Source: Xanthobacteraceae bacterium
GTDB lineage: Bacteria; Pseudomonadota; Alphaproteobacteria; Rhizobiales; Xanthobacteraceae
DNA: 64,000 bases
NCBI GenBank assembly: GCA_019752575.1
Contig: JAIELW010000010.1
Location: forward strand, 1 to 64,000
Direction: 5' to 3'
Shown here: positions 9,918 through 18,255 of the stretch, in pieces
How the letters are laid out: each line of letters starts with the position of its first letter
Position numbering within the stretch: position 1 is the first letter of the stretch
Program-made: the position numbers and the translations under genes
Notes under the pieces: model-generated
What the model was told of the DNA's origin: nothing
The model's input: only the letters and a program-made list of their open reading frames with translations
Databases searched by the model: none

Positions 9918-11252
9918 ATGGCGTCGGCAGCCGAACAACTCGCGGCAAATCTGAACTTCAGCGCGCTCGCGAAAGCGGAAGACCTGAAGAAGCGTATCTG
10001 GTTCACGCTGGGTGCGCTCCTGGTCTATCGTCTCGGTACGTTCATTCCGATGCCGGGCATAGATCCGATTGCCTTCACCAACGCCTTCAATCAGGCACGC
10101 GGCGGCATCCTCGGTCTTTTCAATATGTTCTCCGGCGGCGCGGTCGAGCGCATGGCGATCTTCGCGCTCAACATCATGCCGTACATCTCGGCATCGATCA
10201 TTCTCCAGCTGCTCACCACCGTTTCTCCGACGCTCGAGGCGCTGAAGAAGGAAGGCGAGCAGGGCCGCAAGGTCATCAACCAGTACACCCGCTATCTGAC
10301 GGTCGTGCTGGCGATGCTGCAGGCTTACGGCATCTCGGTCGGCCTCGAAGGCGGTTCCGGCGGCATCGTCACCGAGCCGGGCTGGTTCTTCCGCATTTCG
10401 ACGGTGATTACGCTCACCGGCGGCACCGTGTTCCTGATGTGGCTCGGCGAGCAGATCACCGCGCGCGGCATCGGCAACGGCATTTCGCTGATCATCTTCG
10501 CGGGCATCGTCGCGGAGCTTCCGGCGGCGCTTGCAGGTCTTCTCGATCTCGGCCGCACCGGCGCGGTCTCTACCGCGCTGATCTTGCTCATCATCGTCGT
10601 CGCGGTCGCCGCGATCACGTTCATCGTTTTCATGGAGCGCGCGCAGCGACGGCTCCTGGTGCAATATCCGAAGCGCCAGGTCGGCAACAAGATGTTCGAG
10701 GGTCAAAGCTCGCATCTGCCGCTGAAGCTCAATTCGTCGGGCGTGATCCCGCCGATCTTCGCGTCGTCTCTGTTGCTCGTGCCGGTCACGGTCGCGCAGT
10801 TCACCGCGGGCTCGGGTCCGGAGTGGTTGCAATGGCTGACCACCGTCCTCGGTCACGGCCGTCCGGGCTACATGGCGCTCTATGCGCTCTTGATCGTCTT
10901 CTTCGCGTTCTTCTACACCGCGATCGTGTTTAACCCGGTCGAGACCGCGGACAATCTGAAGAAGCACGGCGGTTTCATTCCGGGCATTCGTCCAGGCGAG
11001 AACACCGCGAAGCACATCGACTACGTGCTGACGCGCATCACGGTCGTAGGTGCGGCTTATCTCGTGCTGGTCTGCTTGCTGCCGGAATTTTTGGTCGCTT
11101 ACGCAGCCGTGCCGTTCTATTTCGGCGGCACCTCGCTCCTGATCGTCGTTTCGGTGACGATGGATACGGTCGCGCAGGTGCAGGGCTATCTGCTCGCGCA
11201 CCAGTATGAAGGCCTGATCAAGAAGTCGAAGCTGCGCGGGGCGCGGCGATGA
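9918..11252 (+). CDS. secY: Protein translocase subunit SecY
   Basis: 444 residues with ten hydrophobic membrane segments, the plug-proximal [11 protein letters not shown] near residue 40, [13 protein letters not shown] and the cytoplasmic loop motif [10 protein letters not shown] that contacts SecA and the ribosome. SecY is the channel of the SecYEG translocon in the inner membrane. Overlaps adk by 4 nt (ATGA), as usual in this operon. Confidence 0.98.
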   Translation: MASAAEQLAANLNFSALAKAEDLKKRIWFTLGALLVYRLGTFIPMPGIDPIAFTNAFNQARGGILGLFNMFSGGAVERMAIFALNIMPYISASIILQLLTTVSPTLEALKKEGEQGRKVINQYTRYLTVVLAMLQAYGISVGLEGGSGGIVTEPGWFFRISTVITLTGGTVFLMWLGEQITARGIGNGISLIIFAGIVAELPAALAGLLDLGRTGAVSTALILLIIVVAVAAITFIVFMERAQRRLLVQYPKRQVGNKMFEGQSSHLPLKLNSSGVIPPIFASSLLLVPVTVAQFTAGSGPEWLQWLTTVLGHGRPGYMALYALLIVFFAFFYTAIVFNPVETADNLKKHGGFIPGIRPGENTAKHIDYVLTRITVVGAAYLVLVCLLPEFLVAYAAVPFYFGGTSLLIVVSVTMDTVAQVQGYLLAHQYEGLIKKSKLRGARR

Positions 11253-11845
11253 GGCTCGTCCTGCTTGGACCTCCCGGAGCAGGAAAGGGTACGCAGGGCG
11301 ATCGCCTGATCGAGCGCCACGGCATCACCCGTCTGTCGACGGGCGACATGCTGCGCGCGGCGGTGAAGGCGGGAACGCCGGTCGGCCTCAAGGCAAAAGA
11401 CATCATGGCGCGCGGCGACCTCGTCTCGGATGAGATCGTGATCGCGATCATCGACGACCGCTTGAAAGAACCGGACGTCAAAAACGGCTTCATCCTCGAC
11501 GGGTTTCCGCGCACGGTCGGCCAGGCCGGGGCGCTGGACAAGCTGCTCGCCAGCAAGGGCATCCGGCTCGACGCAGTCGTGGAACTCAAGGTGAACGAGG
11601 CCGCGTTGCTCAAGCGGATCGAGACCCGGATCGCCGAAATGACCGCTCGCGGGGAGGCTGTCCGGGCCGACGACAACCCGGAAGCCCTGAAAAAGCGGCT
11701 CGATGCCTACCGGTCCCAGACCGCACCGCTATCGGCCTATTACAAGGCCAAAGGGGACCTTCTGGAGGTTGATGGTATGGCTCCGATTCCGGCGGTCGAA
11801 AACGCTATCGACGAGGGCCTGAAAGCCCGAAAAGCGGCTGTTTAA
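11249..11845 (+). CDS. adk: Adenylate kinase, short-LID type
   Basis: 198 residues. The P-loop [10 protein letters not shown] lies at residues 7-16, followed by [13 protein letters not shown] and the NMP-binding [16 protein letters not shown] + AMP to 2 ADP. The long LID insertion found in E. coli Adk (about 27 residues) is missing: [13 protein letters not shown] runs directly to [14 protein letters not shown], so this is the short-LID form, and no zinc cysteines are present. Coupled to secY. Confidence 0.97.
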   Translation: MRLVLLGPPGAGKGTQGDRLIERHGITRLSTGDMLRAAVKAGTPVGLKAKDIMARGDLVSDEIVIAIIDDRLKEPDVKNGFILDGFPRTVGQAGALDKLLASKGIRLDAVVELKVNEAALLKRIETRIAEMTARGEAVRADDNPEALKKRLDAYRSQTAPLSAYYKAKGDLLEVDGMAPIPAVENAIDEGLKARKAAV

Positions 11846-11859
11846 GCGGGTTTTCGCGG

Positions 11860-11888
11860 TTGACTTGACATGCACCCTTCCTTACATA
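11860..11888 (+). promoter_or_regulatory. Candidate promoter upstream of rpsM
   Basis: TTGACT (11860-11865), 17 nt spacer, TACATA (11883-11888). A second TTGACA box overlaps at 11865-11870. It lies in the 166 bp gap between adk and rpsM, the longest gap in the ribosomal cluster, so a separate alpha-operon promoter is plausible. Inferred from consensus only. Confidence 0.4.
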
Positions 11889-11918
11889 CCCGCCATCCGT
11901 CGCTATTTCTGAGGCGAT

Positions 11919-11957
11919 GCCAAACCCACCGGACCGGGGGGTTGGGCGTCGTTTTTT
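11919..11957 (+). terminator. Hairpin with T-tract between adk and rpsM
   Basis: GCCAAACCC (11919-11927) pairs with GGGTTGGGC (11939-11947) with one mismatch, followed after GTCG by six T residues (11952-11957). It could be a terminator of spc-operon transcription or an attenuator in the rpsM leader, because the candidate promoter lies upstream of it. Confidence 0.5.
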
Positions 11958-12011
11958 GCTGTATCGACAACAATTTCGGGCCGGATCGCCCGCATCTCGG
12001 AGACTGAAAAA

Positions 12012-12389
12012 GTGGCCCGTATCGCAGGCGTCAACCTTCCGACCGGCAAGCGCGTGATCATCGCGCTCCAATACATTCACGGCATCGGTCAGCTCCGCGC
12101 GAAGAAGATCGTGAACGAGTTGAAGATTCCGGCCGAGCGCCGCGTCAACCAGCTCACCGACCAGGAAGTATTGCAGATGCGCGAATTGATCGACCGCGAC
12201 TACATCGTCGAAGGCGATCTGCGCCGCGAAGTCACGCTCAACATCAAGCGCTTGCAGGACCTCGGTTGCTACCGCGGCCTGCGTCACCGCAAGGGCCTGC
12301 CGGTCCGCGGTCAGCGCACGCATACCAACGCGCGCACGCGCAAAGGCCCGGCCAAGGCAATCGCCGGCAAGAAGATGGTCACGCGCTAA
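12012..12389 (+). CDS. rpsM: 30S ribosomal protein S13
   Basis: 125 residues starting at GTG 12012: [25 protein letters not shown], and the C-terminal [27 protein letters not shown] tail that reaches toward P-site tRNA. S13 forms inter-subunit bridges. No ATG gives the conserved N-terminus, so the GTG start is well supported. Begins the alpha-operon part of the cluster. Confidence 0.97.
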   Translation: MARIAGVNLPTGKRVIIALQYIHGIGQLRAKKIVNELKIPAERRVNQLTDQEVLQMRELIDRDYIVEGDLRREVTLNIKRLQDLGCYRGLRHRKGLPVRGQRTHTNARTRKGPAKAIAGKKMVTR

Positions 12390-12419
12390 GCGCCAACAGA
12401 ATAGAGAAACAGGTCCGTC

Positions 12420-12815
<396 letters not shown>

Positions 12816-12827
12816 GTTTCGTTTCGT

Positions 12828-12845
12828 CCGGCTCGCGCGAGCCGG
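12828..12845. repeat. Perfect 18-bp palindrome between rpsK and rpoA
   Basis: CCGGCTCGCGCGAGCCGG is a perfect palindrome in the 97 bp rpsK-rpoA gap, so RNA can form a GC hairpin. No T-tract follows, which argues against a terminator; it may be a processing or stability element, or a REP remnant similar to the CCCGGCTCGCGC block at 14018-14029. Confidence 0.6.
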
Positions 12846-12912
12846 GTTCATAGGATCGCCGCGCATTGCGCGGTCGCGGGGCACAGCGGCTCCGCACGAA
12901 GGGACGCGAAGA

Positions 12913-13938
12913 ATGACGACTGTGATCCAGAAAAACTGGCAGGAGTTGATCAAGCCCGAGAAGCTCAACGTGCAGGGCGGCTCGGACCCCAAGCGTTTTG
13001 CGACCGTGGTTGCCGAGCCCCTGGAGCGCGGCTTCGGTCTGACGCTCGGCAATGCGCTGCGCCGTATTCTGCTTTCCTCGCTGCAGGGCGCGGCCGTCAC
13101 TTCGGTGCAGATCGACGGCGTGCTCCACGAGTTCTCGTCGATCCCCGGCGTGCGCGAGGACGTCACCGATCTCGTGCTGAACATCAAGGACATCGCGATC
13201 AAGATGCAGGGCGAAGGCCCGAAGCGCATGGTCGTGAAGAAGACCGGTCCCGGCGTCGTCACCGCCGGCGACATCCAGACCGTCGGCGACGTGCAGGTGC
13301 TGAACCCCGATCTCGTGCTCTGCACGCTCGATGACGGCGCCGAAATCCGTATGGAATTCACCGTCAACACCGGCAAGGGCTACGTGCCGTCCGACCGCAA
13401 CCGCGCGGAAGACTCACCGATCGGCCTGATCCCGGTCGACAGCCTCTATTCTCCGGTGCGCAAGGTTTCGTATCGCGTCGAGAACACCCGCGAAGGCCAG
13501 ATTCTCGACTACGACAAGCTCACGATCACGATCGAAACCAACGGCTCGATCACGCCGGAAGATGCGCTCGCCTATTCGGCGCGCATTCTCCAGGACCAGC
13601 TCAACATCTTCGTGAACTTCGAAGAGCCCCGCCGCGAGGTGGAAGCAGCACCGATGCAGGAACTGCCGTTCCCGCCGGCGATGCTCAAGAAGGTGGACGA
13701 ACTCGAGCTTTCGGTCCGCTCGGCGAACTGCCTGAAGAACGACAACATCGTCTATATCGGCGACCTCATCCAGAAGTCGGAAGCGGAAATGCTCCGCACC
13801 CCGAACTTCGGCCGCAAGTCGCTGAACGAAATCAAGGAAGTGCTCGCGACCATGGGCCTGCATCTCGGCATGGAAGTGCAGGGCTGGCCGCCGGAGAACA
13901 TCGAAGAACTCGCCAAGCGCTTCGAGGATCATTACTGA
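12913..13938 (+). CDS. rpoA: DNA-directed RNA polymerase subunit alpha
   Basis: 341 residues. The N-terminal assembly domain has [27 protein letters not shown], and the C-terminal domain (about 250-330) has the helix-hairpin-helix [27 protein letters not shown] that contacts UP elements and activators. Alpha dimers start assembly of the RNA polymerase core. Normal length. Confidence 0.98.
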   Translation: MTTVIQKNWQELIKPEKLNVQGGSDPKRFATVVAEPLERGFGLTLGNALRRILLSSLQGAAVTSVQIDGVLHEFSSIPGVREDVTDLVLNIKDIAIKMQGEGPKRMVVKKTGPGVVTAGDIQTVGDVQVLNPDLVLCTLDDGAEIRMEFTVNTGKGYVPSDRNRAEDSPIGLIPVDSLYSPVRKVSYRVENTREGQILDYDKLTITIETNGSITPEDALAYSARILQDQLNIFVNFEEPRREVEAAPMQELPFPPAMLKKVDELELSVRSANCLKNDNIVYIGDLIQKSEAEMLRTPNFGRKSLNEIKEVLATMGLHLGMEVQGWPPENIEELAKRFEDHY

Positions 13939-13944
13939 GAGACA

Positions 13945-14056
13945 GCGTCATCCCGGGCGCGGCGCAGCACGAAGTGATGCGGCGCAGAACCGGGATCGGC
14001 CAGATAGAGAACGGTCCCGGCTCGCGCGTTCCGCGCGTCCGGGACGACGAGAAGGA
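13945..14056. repeat. REP-like repeat between rpoA and rplQ
   Basis: The 126 bp rpoA-rplQ gap contains GTCATCCCGGGCGCGGCGCAGC and its partner GCGGCGCAGAACCGGGATC (to about 13998), then TCCCGGCTCGCGCG and CGCGTCCGGGACGACGAG. These are opposing arms of the CCCGGGATGAC/GTCATCCCGGG intergenic family. It sits inside the operon, upstream of the rplQ ribosome site (GAAGGA). Confidence 0.75.
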
Positions 14057-14064
14057 AAACGGTC

Positions 14065-14514
14065 ATGCGTCACGGTAAAACCAATCGCCGCTTTAACCGC
14101 CGCCCGGAACACCGGAAGGCGATGCTCGCCAACATGGCGGCGTCGCTCATCACGCACGAGCAGATCGTCACCACGCTCCCCAAAGCGAAGGACATCCGTC
14201 CGATCGTCGAGAAGCTCGTGACCCTCGGCAAGAAGGGCAGCCTGCACGCGCGCCGTCAGGCCGTATCCGAGATGCGCGACCGCGATGCCGTGAAGAAACT
14301 CTTCGACGTGCTCGCTCCGCGCTACAAGGAGCGCGCCGGCGGCTATCTGCGCATCATCAAGGCGGGCCATCGCTATGGCGACATGGCGCCGATGGCCGTG
14401 ATCGAGTTCGTGGACCGCGACGAGAGCGCGAAGGGCAAGGAAGATCTCACCCGTCACGAAGCATGGCTGAAGACTCAGCCGAAGGACGAGCAGCAGCAGG
14501 CTGTCCCGGCGTAA
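14065..14514 (+). CDS. rplQ: 50S ribosomal protein L17
   Basis: 149 residues starting [29 protein letters not shown], diagnostic of L17. The C-terminal 30 residues form a charged tail longer than in E. coli L17 (127). Last gene of the ribosomal cluster; a strong terminator follows. Confidence 0.98.
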   Translation: MRHGKTNRRFNRRPEHRKAMLANMAASLITHEQIVTTLPKAKDIRPIVEKLVTLGKKGSLHARRQAVSEMRDRDAVKKLFDVLAPRYKERAGGYLRIIKAGHRYGDMAPMAVIEFVDRDESAKGKEDLTRHEAWLKTQPKDEQQQAVPA

Positions 14515-14540
14515 TCGCTCCCAATATCCCAAGTTTTCAA

Positions 14541-14570
14541 AGCCCCGGCCTTCGCGCCGGGGTTTTTGTT
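14541..14570 (+). terminator. Rho-independent terminator after rplQ
   Basis: CCCCGGC (14543-14549) and GCCGGGG (14556-14562) form a perfect stem around a six-base loop, followed by TTTTTG and a further T run to about 14577. It ends the ribosomal operon 27 nt downstream of rplQ. Confidence 0.9.
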
Positions 14571-14751
14571 TTTTTTAGGCAGAAAATTTTATTTATTTTC
14601 AATGAGTTATATCTGTGCTCTTTCCGCCACGCCCACTGTAATTGTTGGGAGGAGAAATCTGCGTGGATGGATGGCCCGCCGGTTCTGGGGTACCTTGAGG
14701 GCAATATTGGCCAATAATTTCAGCGCTGGCTCCGGCGTAATTGCTATGGGC

Positions 14752-14760
14752 GGGGGGGGG
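14752..14760 (+). repeat. Homopolymeric G9 tract at an Omp ribosome site
   Basis: Nine consecutive G residues end 4 nt before the ATG at 14765 and replace a normal Shine-Dalgarno sequence. Such tracts slip during replication in some bacteria, but no data here show that this one does. Confidence 0.7.
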
Positions 14761-14764
14761 TTCA

Positions 14765-15439
14765 ATGTTCAAGCGAATCGCAATTGCGGCTGTCGCCGTA
14801 CTCGGAATTTCCGTGTCGGCGCAAGCTGCCGACCAGCCGGTCAAGGGCCCGGTCTACAAAGCCTCGCCTGCGGTTTTCAACTGGACCGGCTTTTACGGCG
14901 GCATTCACGGCGGTTACGCATGGGGCAACGTCGATTACATCGTCACCGCGGCGGAAAACGGTTTCGTTGATAACGCGGGCGGATTTGGCGGTCTTCAGAT
15001 TGGCTACAATCGGCAATATGCTCCGAACTAGCTCTATGGCTTCGAGGTTGATGTATCGGCAGCAAAAATAGCGACCGGTTTTCAGCTAACGAATGCTGGC
15101 GCGATATTCGCCTCGGATATTAGAGCGTTAGTTACGATCCGCGGACGGTTTGGCTACGTAATGGGTCCAACGCTCCTCTATGTAACGGCGGGCGGTGCGT
15201 GGGCGAACGCGAAGCTTTCGGACTTTTTTGCTCCGGCAACGTTTCGAACGGTCACCCATTTCGGCTACGCAGTCGGCGCTGGCGTCGAGCGCATGATCAA
15301 TCCGAGGTGGACGGTCAAGCTCGAATACCTGTTCATGGATCTCGGCAGTGAGAGCACGCCTGTCACGGGCGCCGCCGGCGCACGGGTCGATCTGAACGCG
15401 TTGCACACGGTCCGACTCGGTTTGAACTATCGCTGGTAA
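14765..15439 (+). pseudogene. Omp25-like outer-membrane barrel gene with an in-frame amber stop
   Basis: Start ATG 14765, signal peptide MFKRIAIAAVAVLGISVSAQA, then ADQPVKGPVYK and NWTGFYGGIHGGYAWG. The frame is interrupted by one TAG at 15029-15031 (after YNRQYAPN); past it the same frame reads LYGFEVDVSAAKIATGF and continues to the barrel end, LEYLFMDLG and the terminal LGLNYRW. Removing the stop gives about 224 residues, like the intact neighbour at 15658 (221). The family is small 8-stranded OM proteins of Rhizobiales. The stop could be a TGG (Trp) to TAG change, since the spot favours an aromatic residue; GYNRQ also replaces the usual GYNWQ. Probably non-functional, unless read through. 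Confidence 0.8.
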
Positions 15440-15460
15440 ACTCCGTACCCGCAGAAATAA

Positions 15461-15492
15461 AAACCCCGGCCATCGCGCCGGGGTTTTTGTTT
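15461..15492 (+). terminator. Rho-independent terminator after first Omp gene
   Basis: AAACCCCGGC (15461-15470) pairs perfectly with GCCGGGGTTT (15477-15486), loop CATCGC, followed by TTTTGTTTGG. Nearly the same sequence closes the second Omp gene, consistent with a tandem duplication of the whole unit. Confidence 0.9.
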
Positions 15493-15630
15493 GGCCAGCG
15501 GAAAACAGTTATTTTTTTAACGGATAAGCGCTGTGTCCGATTTGCCACTCAGCCGTGGATTCTCGGGGGTATTCCCTTAAGTCCATGTCGGTCTGCTGGG
15601 TTCCCGAGTATTATTTCCTTGATTTCGGGC

Positions 15631-15646
15631 GCCCCGTTTTCGGGGC
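15631..15646 (+). promoter_or_regulatory. Hairpin abutting the ribosome site of the second Omp gene
   Basis: GCCCCG-TTTT-CGGGGC forms a 6-bp perfect stem that ends where the CTGGGAG ribosome site begins (15646-15652). In the transcript this could stabilise the 5' end or influence initiation. Seen in sequence; function not known. Confidence 0.4.
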
Positions 15647-15657
15647 TGGGAGATTTC

Positions 15658-16323
15658 ATGTTGAAGCGAATTGCACTCGCTGCGGTGGCGGCTGTAGGAA
15701 TTTCCGCGGCGGCGCAGGCGGCGGACGTGCCTGTCAAGGGTCCGGTCTACAAGGCGGCTCCCGCCACATACAATTGGAGCGGCTTCTATATCGGTGGCAC
15801 CGTCGGCTATGGCTGGGGTCAAACCGATTGGACCGCTGCACCTGGTGGCGCCTTCGTAGACATCAATACTGACGGTGTGATCGGCGGTCTTACTCTGGGA
15901 CGCAACTGGCAGGCAGCCGGCAGCCGCTGGGTCTTCGGCATCGAGGCAGACATTTCCGCGGCGGATATTAAGGGCACGGGTTTCCTTCCTTGTTCTGTGG
16001 CAGGTTGTACAACGACGGTAAGATGGCTGAGTACGGTGCGTGGACGCGTCGGTTTCTCTCAGGGCACCTGGCTGTTCTATGGCACGGGCGGCGTCGCTTT
16101 CGGCGGCGTGAACTACTTTGCCCCAGTCGGCGTCAATGTCACCCAGACCGAAGTCGGCTGGACCGCAGGCTTAGGAATCGAGGCCATGCTTCGCCGCAAC
16201 TGGTCTTGGAAAGTCGAATACCTGTTCGTCGATCTCGGCCAGAGCGATCCATTCTCCGGGACCGTTTTCACGAATGCTCATGACATTCATATCGCGCGTC
16301 TCGGCCTGAACTACCGCTGGTAA
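15658..16323 (+). CDS. Omp25-like small outer-membrane beta-barrel protein
   Basis: 221 residues from ATG 15658. Signal peptide MLKRIALAAVAAVGISAAAQA, mature start ADVPVKGPVYKAAPATYNWSGFYIGG, alternating barrel strands and the C-terminal LNYRW with terminal aromatic typical of OM barrel insertion. Related to the Brucella Omp25/Omp31 and Bradyrhizobium 'outer membrane immunogenic protein' group. Paralogue of the broken gene immediately upstream (similar signal peptide, PVKGPVYK motif and ends). Its own leader hairpin and terminator suggest a monocistronic unit. The longer frame beginning at 15487 reads through the previous terminator and is rejected. Confidence 0.9.
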   Translation: MLKRIALAAVAAVGISAAAQAADVPVKGPVYKAAPATYNWSGFYIGGTVGYGWGQTDWTAAPGGAFVDINTDGVIGGLTLGRNWQAAGSRWVFGIEADISAADIKGTGFLPCSVAGCTTTVRWLSTVRGRVGFSQGTWLFYGTGGVAFGGVNYFAPVGVNVTQTEVGWTAGLGIEAMLRRNWSWKVEYLFVDLGQSDPFSGTVFTNAHDIHIARLGLNYRW

Positions 16324-16344
16324 TTTCACAGCGAACGAAACTAC

Positions 16345-16376
16345 AAAACCCCGGCCATCGCGCCGGGCTTTTTGTT
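16345..16376 (+). terminator. Rho-independent terminator after second Omp gene
   Basis: CCCCGGC/GCCGGG stem (16349-16355 with 16362-16367), loop CATCGC, then CTTTTTGTTT. Same design as the 15461 terminator; one stem pair is lost because position 16368 is C rather than G. Confidence 0.85.
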
Positions 16377-16512
16377 TGGGCGAAGCCGCAAAGGCCGCGT
16401 CGCGCGAATACAATTTCGCAAAGCCGGAAAACGCAGCTAGCATTTCTTACGAAAAGAAGACCGCACCGCACAACGCGGATGCGGCGCAAACAATTTTCCG
16501 GGAGGAATAGCA

Positions 16513-17109
16513 ATGAAGTATATTCGCAGTTTCTTGTTCGCATTCGCCGCCGTTGTGGCGTTGGCATCGCCTGCATCCGCGCAGACCGGCGAGGGCTGGG
16601 TCGTTCTGTTCGACGGCAAGGCACTCGGCGATTGGGATCAGGTCGGCGAAACCAACTGGCGCGTCGAAGAAGGCGCGATCGTCGCCGACAAGCGCACGAG
16701 CAAGGAAGCCGCGCATCTCGTCAGCAAGAAGCCGTACAAGGATTTCCAGATTTACGTCGAGTTCTGGTCGAGCGACGACGCAAACAGCGGCATTTTCCTG
16801 CGCTGTCAGGATCCGAAGGCGATCACCGACCGCAATTGCTACGAAGCCAATATCTTCGATCAGCGCAAAGACCCGAGTTACGGCACCGGCGGCATCGTGA
16901 ATTTTGCTGAAGTCATCGGCACGATGCAAAAGGCCGGCGGCAAGTGGAACGTGATGGAAATCACCGCCAAGGGCCGGCTGATTACGGTCACCCTCAACGG
17001 ACAGAAGTCGTCCGAGTTGCATAACGGACTGTTTAGCGAAGGGCCGATCACGCTTCAACACGGCAGCGGCGTCATCAAATTCCGCAAGGTCGCGATCAAG
17101 CCGCTCTGA
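16513..17109 (+). CDS. Exported DUF1080 (3-keto-disaccharide hydrolase-like) protein
   Basis: 198 residues with signal peptide MKYIRSFLFAFAAVVALASPASAQ. The mature part begins EGWVVLFDGKALGDWDQVGE and has WRVEEGAIVADKRT, SGIFLRCQD and GPITLQHGSGVIKFRKVAIKPL, the pattern of DUF1080, a concanavalin-like fold related to GH16. Ribosome site GGGAGGA at 16500. The substrate is unknown; some family members act on 3-keto-glycosides, but this one stands alone without the usual dehydrogenase partners. Periplasmic by signal peptide. Confidence 0.85.
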   Translation: MKYIRSFLFAFAAVVALASPASAQTGEGWVVLFDGKALGDWDQVGETNWRVEEGAIVADKRTSKEAAHLVSKKPYKDFQIYVEFWSSDDANSGIFLRCQDPKAITDRNCYEANIFDQRKDPSYGTGGIVNFAEVIGTMQKAGGKWNVMEITAKGRLITVTLNGQKSSELHNGLFSEGPITLQHGSGVIKFRKVAIKPL

Positions 17110-17130
17110 TCGGACAGAAATCGAAATGCG

Positions 17131-17197
17131 AAAACCCAGGCCTCGAAAGTTGGATTTATCCGACTTTCGCAAAGAAGAAGTGGCCGGGGTTTTTGTT
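17131..17197 (+). terminator. Terminator whose loop holds a palindrome
   Basis: AAAACCCAGGCC (17131-17142) and GGCCGGGGTTTTTG (17182-17195) are the two arms of the same terminator type used by the neighbouring Omp genes, but the usual short loop is replaced by about 39 nt containing a 26-bp hairpin (17144-17169). The T-tract is kept, so termination may still work. Confidence 0.65.
17144..17169. repeat. Small palindrome of the GTCGGAT/ATCCGAC type, copy A
   Basis: CGAAAGTTGGAT-TT-ATCCGACTTTCG (reported in halves) folds into 12 pairs with one G-T pair. Related palindromes lie at 26301-26326, 26341-26364, 32948-32973 and 32986-33011. Here it lies in the loop of a terminator. Confidence 0.75.
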
Positions 17198-17302
17198 TCG
17201 AGTTGCGTCAAATACGAAGCATTTACCATCCGGACCGTTCGCGGAGTTCCTCCGGAACGCCCCGTTCGGCAACCGGTTCTCCTCCCGCCAATGGAGGCTC
17301 TG

Positions 17303-17527
17303 ATGGGTTCCACGATCTATCCGACGCTGCATTGCGAGGAGTGCGGCGAGGCGATGCGGCTGATCGCAGTCTGCGAGAAGCCGGACACCCAAACCGAAAC
17401 CCGCTTCTACGAATGCTCGAATCCCGTTTGCTGGGACTCGTTCAAGTCCTGCGTCCCCATCCTGCGGACGGAGGGCTGGATCGGGCTGCGCCGCGATATC
17501 GAGGAACTCACCACAGGTCCGCGCTGA
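17303..17527 (+). CDS. Small zinc-ribbon-like hypothetical protein
   Basis: 74 residues from ATG 17303, with GGAGG (17293-17297) 5 nt upstream. CEECGE near residue 11 and CSNPVCWDSFKSC near residue 38 are Cys pairs able to bind zinc, and the protein ends GWIGLRRDIEELTTGPR. An upstream extension of the frame to 17126 would translate the preceding terminator and its palindrome, so it is not used. Function unknown; a cytosolic treble-clef or ribbon protein by inspection. Confidence 0.65.
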   Translation: MGSTIYPTLHCEECGEAMRLIAVCEKPDTQTETRFYECSNPVCWDSFKSCVPILRTEGWIGLRRDIEELTTGPR

Positions 17528-17548
17528 GCCTGCAACGGTCCCTTAGAC

Positions 17549-17577
17549 TGCCCCGGCCTTGTGCCGGGGCATTTTTC
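17549..17577 (+). terminator. Rho-independent terminator
   Basis: GCCCCGGC (17550-17557) and GCCGGGGC (17563-17570) form a perfect 8-bp stem with loop CTTGT, then ATTTTTCTT. It lies 22 nt after the small zinc-ribbon gene. Confidence 0.85.
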
Positions 17578-17689
17578 TTGCGCGTTTTTGCGCAGAGCGC
17601 CTTAACCATTTGACGCATCAGCGGTTCCCGATTTTTGCCCCGATTGGCACTAAGCTGCGGGCGGGGTCGAAGCTGGTAGGGGATTTCGG

Positions 17690-18172
17690 GTGTTGGTGCG
17701 TCTGTTCGGACCGCTGGCGGCGGGGCTGGTGCTGATTTGCGCCGGCTGCACGACGTTCGACACCGAGCGCGACGACATCGTCACCTTCGTCTTCACGCAG
17801 CCGACCACCCAATGCGAAGTCTTCGTCGGCAATTCGTCGCTCGGCTTCGTTTCCATTTCCAAACCGGCGGTCGGCGTTCCGCGCGGTACCGAGCCTTTGC
17901 GGCTTTCCTGCTCGGCGGCTTCCTATGCCCCGATTTCCGCCGAAGTCTCGGTCACGCGCACGCGCGATCAGAAGGTCGATGTCCTCGGCGTCGGCGTGCC
18001 GACGCCGCAGGCGCTGGGTGCGCGCGTAACGGAGCCGATCACGAATATCACCGGGCCGAGCCCGATTCCCAACCCGCTTTCGACCGAGAAAGCAGGTTAT
18101 CCGCCCCGCATCACGGTCGATATCGCGCAACGCGCGGTGATCGTGCCTTCCGGCTGGCAGACGCGGATGTGA
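17690..18172 (+). CDS. Predicted lipoprotein with PEGA-like repeat
   Basis: 160 residues from GTG 17690. The N-terminus VLVRLFGPLAAGLVLICAGC is hydrophobic and ends in a probable lipobox Cys near residue 20 (AGC). The following segment, CEVFVGNSSLGFVSISKPAVGVPRGTEPLRLSC, resembles a PEGA-type beta repeat, and the C-terminus ITVDIAQRAVIVPSGWQ is conserved-looking. Probably anchored in a membrane on the periplasmic side. Specific role not recognised; it precedes the HtrA protease gene on the same strand with an 80 nt gap. Confidence 0.65.
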   Translation: MLVRLFGPLAAGLVLICAGCTTFDTERDDIVTFVFTQPTTQCEVFVGNSSLGFVSISKPAVGVPRGTEPLRLSCSAASYAPISAEVSVTRTRDQKVDVLGVGVPTPQALGARVTEPITNITGPSPIPNPLSTEKAGYPPRITVDIAQRAVIVPSGWQTRM

Positions 18173-18255
18173 CCGGCAATGCCGGGTCCTTCTGCTATAT
18201 ATATGAGTGAATGCCGATTTTTCGCTGCGCACGAGCCCTGTTCGAAGGAATGACG

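Noticed and set aside
9609-11201. 530-residue open frame antisense to secY
   Set aside because: Arg/His/Asp-rich composition typical of the antisense of GC-rich coding DNA; secY on the other strand is certain.
17126-17302. N-terminal extension of the zinc-ribbon-like protein
   Set aside because: It would translate a terminator and a palindrome; a good ribosome site precedes ATG 17303.
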